NCBI GenBank assembly: GCA_013396525.1
Contig: VWYX01001363.1
Location: 38,015 to 102,014, forward strand
Source: Chaetorhynchus papuensis
Lineage: Eukaryota; Chordata; Aves; Passeriformes; Rhipiduridae
DNA length: 64,000 bases
Direction: 5' to 3'
Below are positions 27,091 through 38,743 of this stretch, one piece after another. Position 1 is the stretch's first letter; every line of letters starts with the position of its first letter. A program made the translations under genes and the position numbers. The notes beneath the pieces are model-generated. The model made no database searches and was not told where the DNA came from. It saw nothing but the letters and a program-made list of their open reading frames with translations.

Positions 27091-28300
27091 AGAGTACAAC
27101 ATTTCAATTGGCAGGGACCTACAGTGGTGATCTAGTCCACCTGCCTGAGCCCTGAGTTCAGGGCTGACAGCAAGGTAAACTATGTTGTTAAGGGCATTGT
27201 CCAAATGTCTCCTGAACACTGACAGGCCTGGGGCATAGACCACCTCTCTAAGAAACCTGTTCAGTGTTTGATCCTCTTCTCAGTGAAGAAATTCTTCCTA
27301 ATGTCAGTCTGAACTTCCCCTGACTCAATGTTGAACCACTCCTACACGTCCTGTCACTGAATACCCTGGAGAGGAGATCAGCGCCTCCCTCCCCAGATTT
27401 GCTACTGGAGCATTCAACTCCAGTATCCAGATCATAGTAAAAATATTGAACAGGATGGGCCCTGGAATTGAGCCTTGAGGAGCACCACTGGGGCAGCTCA
27501 CCAGTCAGATGTAGTCTCATTTGGTACAACCCTGTGAGCTCTGCCCTTCAGACAGTACTTCACTGAGCATACCATGGACCTGCTTATCCCACAGCTGGAC
27601 AACTTGTCCGGAAGGATGTTGTGAGCAACAGTATCAAAAGCCTTGCTAAAATCCAGAACTATATCTGCCACCTTCCCTTCATGCACAAGGTTGATGGCCT
27701 TATCCTAGAAAGATGTAAAACTAAACAGGATCATTTCATGATCACACCAGCCAAGACAGCAACCTACCATCACATCCCTCATGAGTCCTTCTTTATTCAC
27801 AAATAGCAAGATGAGGAGGGCATCTTTTCTAGTTGGCTCACTGAGTATGTGTTACAAGAAGTTATCTCCTACAGACTTCAAGAATTTCCAAGACTTCCTC
27901 ATCACAGTGGTGTGGTGCTCCTGGTTGATATTAAATGAAATCTTTCATAAGGGCAAGGGCTACAAATTCAGGGATTTCCCCCAGATTGCCCATGGAATTA
28001 TTCATCAATGATTATATCCTGGCTGGAGTGTCATTAGTAGACACCCACTGCAACAAATCCTTTTTTTCCATCCCCCTCATCCTCTCTCAGGGCCTCTCAA
28101 TCACTTCATCACTAACTGTAAGGGCTGTGCAGTCAAACCCTCCCTCAGATACAGTGCAATTCCTCTGCCTTACCTGCTCTGCCTATTGCTCCTGAACAGC
28201 CTGTGGCTCTCCCTCCCAGTGCTCCAGCCATGGGACTCATTCCCCGAAGTCTTACAAACACCAGTGGTATCATTCATAGCCCTGGGAACTGACCAATCCA
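27091..28300 (-). mobile_element. CR1 LINE, - orientation, with decayed reverse transcriptase
   Basis: On the - strand this copy runs from an ORF2 upstream part (about 28,300) to the 3' end (about 27,091). The open frame at 27,498-27,686 contains VADIVLDFSKAFDTVAHNIL, the CR1 reverse-transcriptase motif after the FxDxxxAFD region, and then a GRAHRVV segment. The 27,720-28,300 part resembles the CR1 sequence that lies well upstream of that motif (TCATTTCATGATCACACCAG, GTTGGCTCACTGAGTA), so the central reverse-transcriptase region, including its catalytic core, appears deleted around 27,715. Stops and indels make it non-functional. Confidence 0.85.
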
Positions 28301-28364
28301 TCCTGTTCAGGAAGCATTCAGACAGTGCTCTTAGATACATTGTTTAACTTTTATGTTGCACTAT

Positions 28365-28433
28365 GTGGAGTCAGGAGTTGGATGAGGTGATCCTCGGGGG
28401 TCTCTTCCATCTCAGGATGTCCTGTGTTTTAAG
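28365..28433 (+). mobile_element. CR1 3'-end remnant, + orientation
   Basis: GAGTTGGATGAGGTGATCCT, GGGGGTCTCTTCCATCTCAG and GATGTCCTGTG follow the typical final segment of CR1 (GGTGATCCT...GGTCCCTTCCAACTCAGGATATTCTGTG). Confidence 0.75.
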
Positions 28434-29051
28434 AAGAGTTAGAGTTTGCTTTCCAGTTCAGTTCTCTGTTGGTCTGCTGTAGGGTTGGCAACTTGGAACT
28501 TAGTAACAAAATATTTACAATGTATCAGGGACGTTGAAGTATCTCTGGAGAAGCTGCTGGTTTACTGTCAGGGAGAACAAGTGCTTTGTCTTACTGGCAA
28601 GGCCTCATAAGCCTTGGAGGAGGAGAGTGCTGAAGCTGAAATCCTACTCTTGTGAAAGCAGATCCTAAGGAAGCCACTACTGTATCTGTACCCACCAGTA
28701 TGTACTGTGGGCTTGGCAAAAAAGATGAGAAATTAAATGCTCCTAGATCCCTGGCTGTTTAGGCTGGTCTGAAGATTCACTCCCAGAAGTATGTTGATGA
28801 AAACAGAAAATGTGAGGATATTCTCATAGCTTTCTTCTCCTTTGTTTTGTTGGAGTACTAATTAACAAATTTGGGTCCTTTTCCAGTCCTCTCAGCCTCA
28901 AGTAATTCTCATTTTTTTGGGGAATACTTGTAAGTTGTTCTTAGATAAAGGAGTGAGGGATATTGCCATTTGAAGATAGTTTTTGTAGTACTTTTGAGTT
29001 TTAAAAGGAGAAGCAGAACATTCTGCTGGCAGAAAATGATCTGAGGATCCT

Positions 29052-29317
29052 GATGGAGATGAGGATGAAAATGATGCAGCAATATGCCATGGGGGCAGAG
29101 GTGGTGACTGGTTCCTGGGCTGCATTAGACAAAGAATCTCCATCAGGTTGAGGGAGGCGGTCCTTCCCTTTTATTCAGCACTGGTGATGAGGCCACACCT
29201 GGAGTGCTCTGCCCAGTGCTGGGCTCCTCAGTACAAGGGAGTCATGGATGTGCTGGAGAGAGTTTAATTAAGGGCCATCAAGATGATTAAGGCACTGGAG
29301 CACCTCTGCTTTGACTT
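29052..29317 (+). mobile_element. CR1 fragment, + orientation
   Basis: GGCTGCATTAGACAAAGAAT, then GGTTGAGGGAGGCGGTCCTT, GAGGCCACACCTGGAGTGCT and GCTGGGCTCCTCAGTACAAG match the internal block of CR1 that lies just upstream of its 3' end. It lacks the terminal octamers, so it is truncated at both ends. Confidence 0.88.
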
Positions 29318-32300
29318 AAAAAAAAAAGTTTCCAACATTCACTATTAGCACAGAATATGTCCTGCAGTTACAAATGTTTTGAACAGTACATATTACTGTC
29401 CTTCCAGGTTTTCCAGAGCTGTTTGCATAGGTAATATTTATGTGCCTGGTGGAATAGTTATTTTTTTAATATACATATTTTAAACTCATCAGTACCTAAG
29501 GAATTGGAGAAACTGTTGGTAAGAACTAAGTTCTAAAGAGGTCTGAAGGAATCTTATGATCTTGATAAGTAGCTAACTATTCTGTTAAATAGTTTCAAGT
29601 TGTTAGATTTGCATTTTTATAAACTATACTAGATTTTTTTAAGGTAGAGACCTACATTTCGGTCCATCAGTATATGTCTGACTCAAGTTTAACAGTAGGT
29701 ACCACAGAAAATAATTTGTTTCTCAGCAAATGATGATCTTTACTAGAATCCTGTCCTAGAAGTACTGTCATCATGTGTTTCCATTGTGTGATAAGAAGTA
29801 AAATCAGTGCTCTTAGCATTATTTTAAATGATCAGTGAAAAACTGGTTTCCGTTTCTAATATTTTCTAAGCTATTAAACAATGACTTAAGGTACTATTTA
29901 TAATACTTTTACAAATGGTACTTCCTAGGTGAGGAGACTGATCAGTAGTGCTTACTGCATCTTACAAATTTACTGGCTAATTATTAAACTTATTCTATGG
30001 TTTAGGATTCTGAATATATTTTCTACCATCTTTTGCCTTCAGTTTGAGCACAGGACTTCAATTGTTTTCACAGGGATTCTAAAAGTTAATAAGCTTTCCT
30101 TCATTCACTATCACAGAAGTTAGGGTTTGTAATGTTTCAGGTTCTTTAGTTTCATGCATAATTTTAAGACATAGTTAGAAAACCTGATGGTAATGCATGC
30201 TGCTTTGTTTCATTCTTAAATATTTTTTTATTTTGTAACATGGCTTTCATGTGTACTTCTGTGTTGAATAATTAATATATCTCCCAGAAAAATTTTAAAT
30301 TATATAGGTATAAAATGCAAAGAGAAAAATATACATAGGACTGAAATTTAAAGGTAGTAAAGGTGAAAACAACAACAAAAAAAGAGGTTTTAAAACCAGG
30401 AAGTATTTGAATTCATGCAGATAAAAAAATGTGTTTGGAAATTAGTTGCTTGGGGCAAAAGCCAGAATACCAGAAGACATGGAACTTGGTTTGGTCTGTG
30501 AAAAAAAATCTGAAACATTTCAGTATCATATAAACAGACCTATTAAGTTAAATTGAAAGAATCCAAGACTTTCAGTGTAAGGCATCCAGATCAGAAATTA
30601 AAGGTTAGAGCTGTGTGTATAACTTGGACTTGGCTTTTCTTGCATGTGTCTAGCAGGAGTCACACATTGGAGCCCTACTCACTGGGCTTTGCCACTGAAC
30701 CATTTCTTTCAGAATATGTGTAAGAGAGACAAAAACCCCACCTGCTGCTTAATGGTGCTTCATTACTCCATAGTTCTTGTTTAATTCATTTACTTAATTT
30801 CAATTAGCTGAAGAATGTCAATGCTTTTATTTGACATTAAAAAAAAAATCTCTTCAGTGTTTTTACAACTTTTAGTAATTTTAAGTGGGACTTATTGCCG
30901 GCTTAACAGTTACAATATGTTAATTTACAGCTACATAAAACCCCTTTTAAAGTCCTTGCCAGCTAGAAAGATGTGTAATGTGAAATAATTAAAACAATAG
31001 TATAGCTAGACAATATTTTTCTTTTCTAAAAGTTTGTTGTTATGTTCAAACAATTTGGTGCTTCCTTGCGAGTGACTGTAACAGAGTGCATATGTATGTG
31101 AAAGAGTTCTTCTGAGTAGCTGAATCATGTCAAGGTACCATTTTGCCAGCTTTATGAGTATTTTAAATTCTGGCATTCTGTTGAAAGGAATCAAACCAGA
31201 AAATATTTTCATTAAGTATGTAAGATGTCCATGAATATAGCTTTTTACTGGAAGCTAATGTTCACAGGAGTAGGGTTGTTTTTTCTTCCCCCTCCTCCCC
31301 TTTGCCCCATAGACCAATTAATTGCTGGTTAATTAAAGCTATTACCTTGACTTGCATGATGTCTCATCTGTATCCATAGTCCATTGCACCTAAACCAAAA
31401 TTTGTATTGGGCTTCACTGTATATTCCTGGTTTCCATATATTTGTTCAGAAAAAAAGAATGAAACTGTGGACATTCTGAATTTGCCTGTAATAGTAAATC
31501 TTAAACAGGAAGGGGACATCTGGAATGGAGGAGGGGAGATGAAATTTTTGTGAAGAAAAAATTAGTTTTGTCTTCAACATGAAGCAAAAAGTTCAGTGGT
31601 TCTCAGAAGGCCGTACTGGTGTTTGTGGAAGACGTCTCTTACTGATAAGACTTTCTATTGCCTTTTAAAGTGGCATTAGGTTTGTGGCATTCAAGGAAAT
31701 AAACCTTTAAGTTCTCTATCTGCCTTTGTGTAAATATTACTGTAATTTTAGCTTTTGATGATCAAATCTATCCATTTAGGGAACGCCAAGTCTTAGATTT
31801 TTTTTTTTTTTGTTAGTGTTGCAGCGGGCAAGAGGAATTGTAAACATGACCCTACTGTCCCGCTCATTGTAAGAAAGGCCAATGCATTTTTGGGTCTACA
31901 GATGTTTCTCCAGTTCTGTTTTAGATCTGGTTTCTGTTTGAGCATATTGAATTACTGAGATGAAAGTTTCCCAATGGCAAAGGGAGAAATCCTTCATTTT
32001 TTTAAATAGCGTTACTGGTTCTCTCTGGAGGGAATACAGTTTTGTGTTTCTTTTAAAAGCCCCAGTCAATTAGACACGTGTTCAATTAACTGCGACAAAA
32101 TCATCACCATTTTTATTGTTGATAAATAGTGAAATGGACTTTTCAATCAGAATTGTGTTGAATAAAAGTTCTGGATTTTGAAAGTCTTGATGGAAAGAAA
32201 TCAATTAAGAAACTTACCTTCATCTGACATTAGAAGAGGCATTTTTTCCTTTTTTTTTTCTTCTTATTTTTATATCAAAAAACTTGCTTCCAACCCTATA

Positions 32301-35127
32301 CTTGCTGATTTTCATCAGTGCTGTAACTCCCCCCCACCCCAGCCTTGTTTCTTTGGTGGATGAAGGCGGCCTGGCAGCAGGACTGGAAGTGTGGATGATT
32401 TCCTGTTCTCCCCAGCATTGTGGGGCACCTGTCTCTTCCTGAAAGACGCTCTCACAGAGTTGCTTTGCCACCCTGTGCTGCACGCTCCACCATGGGCAGA
32501 GCTTCCCGAGAATCCTTCCTCCCCATGCCTCACACTCAGAAGCTCAGAACAGCTACAGTACAGGGATACTGACCCCTACAGCCTCCTGAAATCACTGTTC
32601 ACTTCTCCAGCCTTTAGCGTTAATTGACCTTTTTACATTAATGAACTGAAGTACAAGAAAAAAACAAGAAAAAAATTAAGTGTTTTCTTTGATGGGATTT
32701 TCCGTATGTTATGAAGTGATATCATGGGTAATTAGACCATACTATTCTGATATTTTTTTTTGTTTGTTTTATTCATAACTTGAGTCTTGTGGTATCATAT
32801 GAGTAAGGAAATGGTTTTCTCTCTTGGTGGGTGTACTCTTTTTTGTCTAAGTGCCTTGGTTCTTCATGAAATATCTCCTCAATTACTGGTTCACAGCATC
32901 AGGAAGTTTATAAATGCGTGTTTGCTGCTCCAGTGACTTTTTAACTTTCAGCTTCACAAGAAATACCTGCACCAGGTGCACTAATTACCAGATGAGTAAT
33001 GCAATTGAAAGTGTATCTGCTTAAATTCTATGAATAAGTACTTATTCTACTAATGACTGAAAAATAAATAAATGAAGTATTCACTGTTGTGGTTCCCTTT
33101 TATTTCTGATATTTTAATAGCATTTTGAGATTTAGGGAATATTGTTCACAGAAGTGTAAATTTTATAAATGTTCTTGTTAATGAGACTGACTTCCATGAA
33201 ACTGTTTATTCACGTGAATTAGAAAATGGTCCTTTAATTTCTTTAATACACTACTGTGTTGTCCATTCCGTGGTTTTGCTTGGATCTTATTTTGTCCTAA
33301 TCGATGTGTAGTTACCCAAAATAATATATACAACTGAAGTAATATTAAAATATCAGCTGTAGTAGTTAATAACTAGATTGTACTCTGCCAGTTGATGTGA
33401 CAGTTTGGTATGATGAGGATGGTTTAGACAGAAGTGTTGTGATCACTATGGTTTTCATGGGGCTCTCCAGAGTCTCTTTGAATTTTTGTTGTCCAGGAAT
33501 TTTGAGGCTTGAGGTGGTATTTGTGTGTGTTGATGAAACAGTTCTGAAAGTAAAGCTTCACATACTTTAGACCAATAAAGTTTAACCTAGAGCTTGAATA
33601 AAGAGGTGTAGCAAGTTCATATTTGGGAATGTGTGGTGACTGTAGCCCTGTCAGAATTAATCCCCTGATTTTCAGGAAGATTATAACTACAAGGATGGTG
33701 ACTCTTACATTGATGTATGTAATCCTCTTTTTAAGATTATGTAAAGATAACCTCAAAGATTTTAACCCTTAATCAACATGTTCAGGAGCCAAACTGGGTG
33801 TTTATTTTGAGAAATAAGAGCAAGGGATTTTGGGATGAGAAAAAAAATGTTTGTTCATAATGCAGGAAAACAGTAATTAGTGCCCCTAGTGTTCCCTTGT
33901 CCATTCGTGGTAAGAGCTTGCATTATTTGAAATATAGCTTTTAAAATTGTTGAGTTAAAAAAAATCCTCATCTTTAAGTGTTTCTTCAGCATCTATTTTC
34001 ATTTCTCATGGAGACTTTTTTGCAAATTAGATCAAGAAAGTACAGGTATTTTGCTTTTGTCATTACTCTGGATGTGAAAACTACTCAGTCCTCCTAATGA
34101 ATATTTTCACTTCACAGATCAGACAATATGTTTAGTTGAAATTTTGTTTTTTTTAAAAAATATTAATGTTAGAGTAGCTTTTTGGATCTTGAATGAAAAT
34201 AACAAACATCGTCATGTGAGCAGGCTGTCTCTCAGAAGATCCAACCTGCATGTGAGCTGATTAGACAATAACCTGTTAATTTAAAAATGTCAGTAGCTGA
34301 GTTTGGATAGTTAGTGATGAAAATAACTGATGACTGAAGCCTTAAATAAATTTAATGTTTCCTTTCTCCTTAATTCCTAACCAGTTCTTGGTTTCTAATC
34401 AGTTAAGCAAGGATGAGTGGGCTGCAGCGTTAGAATCTTTGGAACACGATGAAAACAGAATCAGTCAGTTCAACTAATTTGATCTGTTCGGTAAAGCCCT
34501 TTTCAATATAAACTATGACACAAAACTTTATGTATTGTTGATGAAGACCTATGTGTATTTTTAAAAGTTTAATTTTTTTTTGAACTTCCATGGATTTTAC
34601 TTTGTTTTTCTAAATAGTATTTGACATGAATGTCAGTATTTCGTTAACAACATACTGAAAACGTGGAACTGTAATCATTGCTGTGTAAATGGGCCTAAGT
34701 GTACCATATTGCCAGGAATATAAAATAGATTTCTATTATAGGAGGATATTAATTCAACAGGGGCAGAACAGAACATCAAGGGACTGTTGTGTGTTGCAGT
34801 CATGTAGTTACATACACCCCCTCAGCCAACCCCAAGCCTAACTTTGTTTCATCTCCATTAGCTGTTGAGATCTCCCTTGCATTGCAATTTCTCCCAGGCA
34901 TCATGGCCATTTTTCCTTCAAGAGGAAAGATGCAAAGCTAAGTGTAGTGAATTCTCGTTTCCCTGTTATCAGAAGATTGGCAAACATGTTTGCCAAATGC
35001 AGTTAGCAGCTCAGTAGCTAGCAGAGCCAGAAACTCAGGTTTGGGCAGGTGGTATTGCTTGCAGATAAATCAGCACCTGAAGTCTGAGGAGATTATGCAA
35101 TGAACTGTCTACCTGAGGACTCTGACA

Positions 35128-35157
35128 CTATTTATTTATTTATTTTTGTATTTATTT
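35128..35157. repeat. (TTTA)n simple repeat
   Basis: ATTTATTTATTTATTTTTG followed by TATTTATTTT; interrupted tetranucleotide repeat. Confidence 0.8.
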
Positions 35158-35939
35158 TGCTTTGTGCATCCTTGATGTAAAGTTAAATAAAGCACAAAAC
35201 CCATCCAACCAACCAAATAAAAACCGAAACGCCCCTAGCATTTTAGATCTATGCAGGTTAAACAGTTAGAGGAAAGAAACAATCATAATTTGTCAATTAC
35301 AAAAGTATGCCTAAATTATTTTTTTAGTGTATGCTTAGAACTAGATTGCAGATCTTGGTTTCTTGTGAAGAATTTGAATTTATTTGCCTCAGAGTTGTTT
35401 GAAGGTGTTGCTTTTATGACATTTTCCATATCAGTGGCCTCCAAGGTCAGGTGTAGAAGACCATCCAGTGAAATGTAGGAAGAAAATCTAGGACTTATAT
35501 TTTACCTGAGAAATAAGAAAGGAATTAAACTTTATTTAGTTACATAGTGACACTGGCACCCTTTGTAGGTCTGTATTTCGGATGGTGCTGTGTCACATTT
35601 GGTTTGTGGGGTGTCCTGAAGACAGATCCACAGTATGATGGGGTCACTGTGGCACCTTCATTTGTTCATTCACTTCCAGTGTATTGTAATGGATGCAGTT
35701 TACCTGTGCCCAGTTAGGAGGATTTGTGCGTTATAATATTTAGTTTTTTCTAAACAAACCCTCACAAAATGGGCAAGTGGCTTAAAAAAAAATTCCTGCA
35801 AAGAGACCATGGATTGAAGATAATATTAATAATGTGAATAATAAGAACATGGCAGAGCTGGTGCTCCTTCTACTCCTAGCATGAGCTCTTGGTTGGATGT
35901 ATTATGAGATAAAACCATTGGCAATTAGATCTGACAAGA

Positions 35940-37320
35940 AGTCAGCCGAAACAATTTGGGTTATCAAGAAGGGTATTTCAAGTATGGGTGTACACCCACT
36001 AGTGGAAATGATGAACATTGTTTCTTGAGGTATCAGCTAATGATAGTATGAAGCCATCACAATTAGCAAGGCATTTAAAAACTAAGCACCCAGAACATGA
36101 AGACAAACATCTACAATTTTTTTCTGCAATGTTAAAGTCATGCTGTATTCAATCCAAGACTTTACAAGATTTCACTGAACTTAGTGATAGATCATTAGAA
36201 GCCTCTTTTGAGATTTCTTAGTAGCAGGAGACACAGATGCTGTTGGGGAAACACTTCATCTTCCTGCACTAGTAAAAAAGTCTGAAATAATACATGGTAA
36301 ACAATTTGGTGACAAACTGAAACACATTCTTTTGTCAGCAGATACTGTTGGAAGATGTCTGGAAAATGTTGCCAAAGTTCTGAAGAAACAAATATTAGAC
36401 AAAATTACACAGTGGCTTGCTGTACAGACAGTTGGATGAAAGTGTAGGTGTTTGTGGTGTGGCTCGACTTATGGTAATTGCTAGATCTGTGTCCATAATG
36501 AAATTCACAAAGAGCTAAGTCACTAGGGAAAGATATACCAGACAAGACACATTCTTAACCATAAGTTCTAAGCAGTATCTTCTTTAGTAACAGCAGCTTT
36601 TTTCAATGGAAAAAACTGTACAAAAGTAACCACAGGTGGAGTGGCTGATTTGACCGAAGTAAAAAAAGTTCTGGGCTAAGGTTACAAGGTGAGCACCACA
36701 TGCAGAATTCATTCACTGCCTCATGCATAGGCAAGCAACAAGGGAGTTGGAGCCCTAAGTGAACAAAGTGCTGCAGGATGTCGTCATTGTGGTTCACTGT
36801 ATGAAAACAAAACCTTTAAATAGTATTTAAAATAATCTGTAATGATACTGGGTGTGACCAGGAAGATCTTTTGTACTGTGCAGGGGTTCACTAGTTATCA
36901 CAGCAAAGTGCTTAGAAGAGTTGTAAAACTTGAAGATTAATTACATGTTCTATCTCACAAAAAGACAAGTGTTAAGAATTTCCTGACCTGTTTGGTGATA
37001 ACAGTCAGCAGTATGCTGACTATCAGTTATTTTCAAAAAAGTAAAGACACCTTCCCTTGGAGGTGAAGATGGTATTTTAACAAGCAAGAAACCTACTGCT
37101 TTTGAAATAAACTGATGCTATGGAGAGAGCATTTTGAAAATGTTTTGGAATGTTTCCTTGTGTGATTTTTGTTGCCAGAAAAGATGGGTGTCATCTGTAA
37201 AACCACCCATATTTGTACACTTAGGCTTGGAAGCAGAATTTTCTCATCTGCTTAAAAGTCCTCCCAATTAAGAGTTTCAGAATCTGAAAAATTTTTAAAG
37301 TATGAAAATGCAACACCTTC
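35940..37320 (+). pseudogene. Decayed hAT (Charlie/ZBED5-like) transposase
   Basis: A DNA-transposon relic. In one frame near 35,968-36,018 YFKYGCTPTSGNDEHCF precedes a frameshift. The frame at 36,018-36,221 then gives ANDSMKPSQLARHLKTKHPE, the second half of a BED zinc finger with its H-x5-H pair. After stops, a shifted frame gives GETLHLPALVKKSE, LLSADTVGR and LKKQILDKITQWLA (36,242-36,415). About 36,690-36,830 reads HCLMHRQA, NKVLQDVV and MKTKPLNS, matching the HCxxHR and KxRPLNSR blocks of hAT transposases. At least three frameshifts and several stops make it non-coding. Its terminal repeats could not be identified, so the ends are approximate. Confidence 0.85.
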
Positions 37321-38652
37321 CATTAGCTTGTAAAAACAAGTGATTGATTTCAGGGAAGATGGAAATTTACTGGCCAAATTTCAAGAAAAACCTTTGTGTA
37401 ATTAGTGGATAGAGATGCAAAATGAGTGTCATGATTTAGAAGGTGATGCACTTTGATTTGGATGTACATATCTTTGTAAATTGTGTTTTCCAGCTATTAC
37501 AGCCAATAAACTGAATTTAAAACTAGACCTTCAAAGCACTGTATTACAAAGCGTTAAGCCAACATTTTAAAAAATGCTGCAGCATATTCAATCATGTGAC
37601 TCTCAGCAAAAAAAAAAAAAAATAGAAAGAGCAAAAGGGTTTTGTATCATTAAAAATTCTTTAAAAATACTGTTTAGTCCATCTTCATCTTATACTTTTT
37701 AATTCATGGTTTTATATGTTGTAATATACACAGAATGCATTAGTACCGTGGTACATATATATCATTTATAAATAAATAAATATTGGGGGTATGCTCTCAA
37801 AATTTTTTCACTTGTAGAGGTGCATGATCAAAAAGATTTGGTGACCGCTTTTCCCATACTGTTATTGAAACCAGTTGTGTTCACAGAAACATGTGGAAGT
37901 TCAGATCAGGGTATATATATATTCAGGTATATATTCTTTTCTCATGAAAAGTAGTTGTCTGATAGAAACAGAATATTTTAGTTCTGGATGTGTTTCCGGT
38001 GTAGCAGTTCAGGAGGACAGGAGGGAGGCTGTCTGCACGTGTGAGTGCTGGGATGCCCCAGCTGGGATCTGACACACGTAGTTTTAGTTGCTGAGGGGTA
38101 AGGTGGGGTGGTCCTTGTAAAGTGCTTATGGTCTCAGTAGATGAGGGAACTGATTTGTGGGTGGACAACAGTGGGGCAGAAAGCTGGTGGCAAATCTAGG
38201 GATAGAATGCAAACGTTTGTCTGAATTGCTCTTGTTGCTGCTTGAGTGCATTGTTCTGGTGACAGCATGATTTTCAAGCATGTAAATATTTCAAACATTT
38301 TGTTCATTTGAAGTTGTTGTTGCTCAGCTTATCTGAAATCAGACCATGAGTATGTCTTCTAGAGAGAGAATTATTGATGTATCACAGCTGAATTTCTGTT
38401 TTTGCCTTACACAGTTGTTCTAAACTACGTAAATATGTATGTAACTGAAGTGTCTTGGCATCCTTAGAGGTGTAACGTGGGACAAATTTCCAAAGGGATT
38501 GCTTTTTATAACTGCTGTTATGAAATAATGTGTTCTGCCGTACCTAAATAATATTTGGTATCTTCTTGATTAGTTGAACATTTTATTTAATAGCTGTAGC
38601 TAACATGCAGAGATAAGTACTTTTTAATAAGCTACCTGTTTGCTTTTTTTAG

Positions 38653-38743
38653 GCTGAAGCCTAAACCTCTGACATGGCCACAGCCTCACCAAGATCTGAT
38701 ACAAGTAACAACCGTAATGGAAGATTACAGATGCAAGTAACAG
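38653..38743 (+). CDS. WWP1: WWP1 exon 2: start codon and N-terminus
   Basis: The acceptor is TGCTTTTTTTAG. The exon has 21 nt of leader with an in-frame TAA at 38662, then ATG at 38674 in strong context (GACATGG). It encodes residues 1-23, MATASPRSDTSNN onward, and the first beta strand of the C2 domain (LQMQVT), ending in phase 1. The donor is the non-canonical CAG|GCAAGT. The GC donor is inferred because it restores the Val-Ser-Ser-Ala-Lys reading with exon 3, while the GT sites at 38737 and 38748 put a stop in frame within the first codons of exon 3. Confidence 0.93.

Larger units (their letters stand above)
16991..38652 (+). other. WWP1: WWP1 intron 1 (21.7 kb)
   Basis: Runs from GTAAGG at 16,991 to TTTTTTTAG at 38,652. 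It is AT-rich and contains most of the transposon debris in the window (CR1 pieces at 24.0, 26.8-28.4 and 29.1 kb; a hAT transposase relic at 36-37.3 kb), T-rich or A-rich runs and TTTA repeats near 35.13 kb. Apart from the CpG-island portion at its start I see no exon within it. Several repeat-free TAATTA-rich stretches may be regulatory. Confidence 0.7.

Noticed and set aside
33424..33756. A 110-codon - strand open frame in intron 1
   Set aside because: No recognisable protein family and no flanking splice or repeat evidence.
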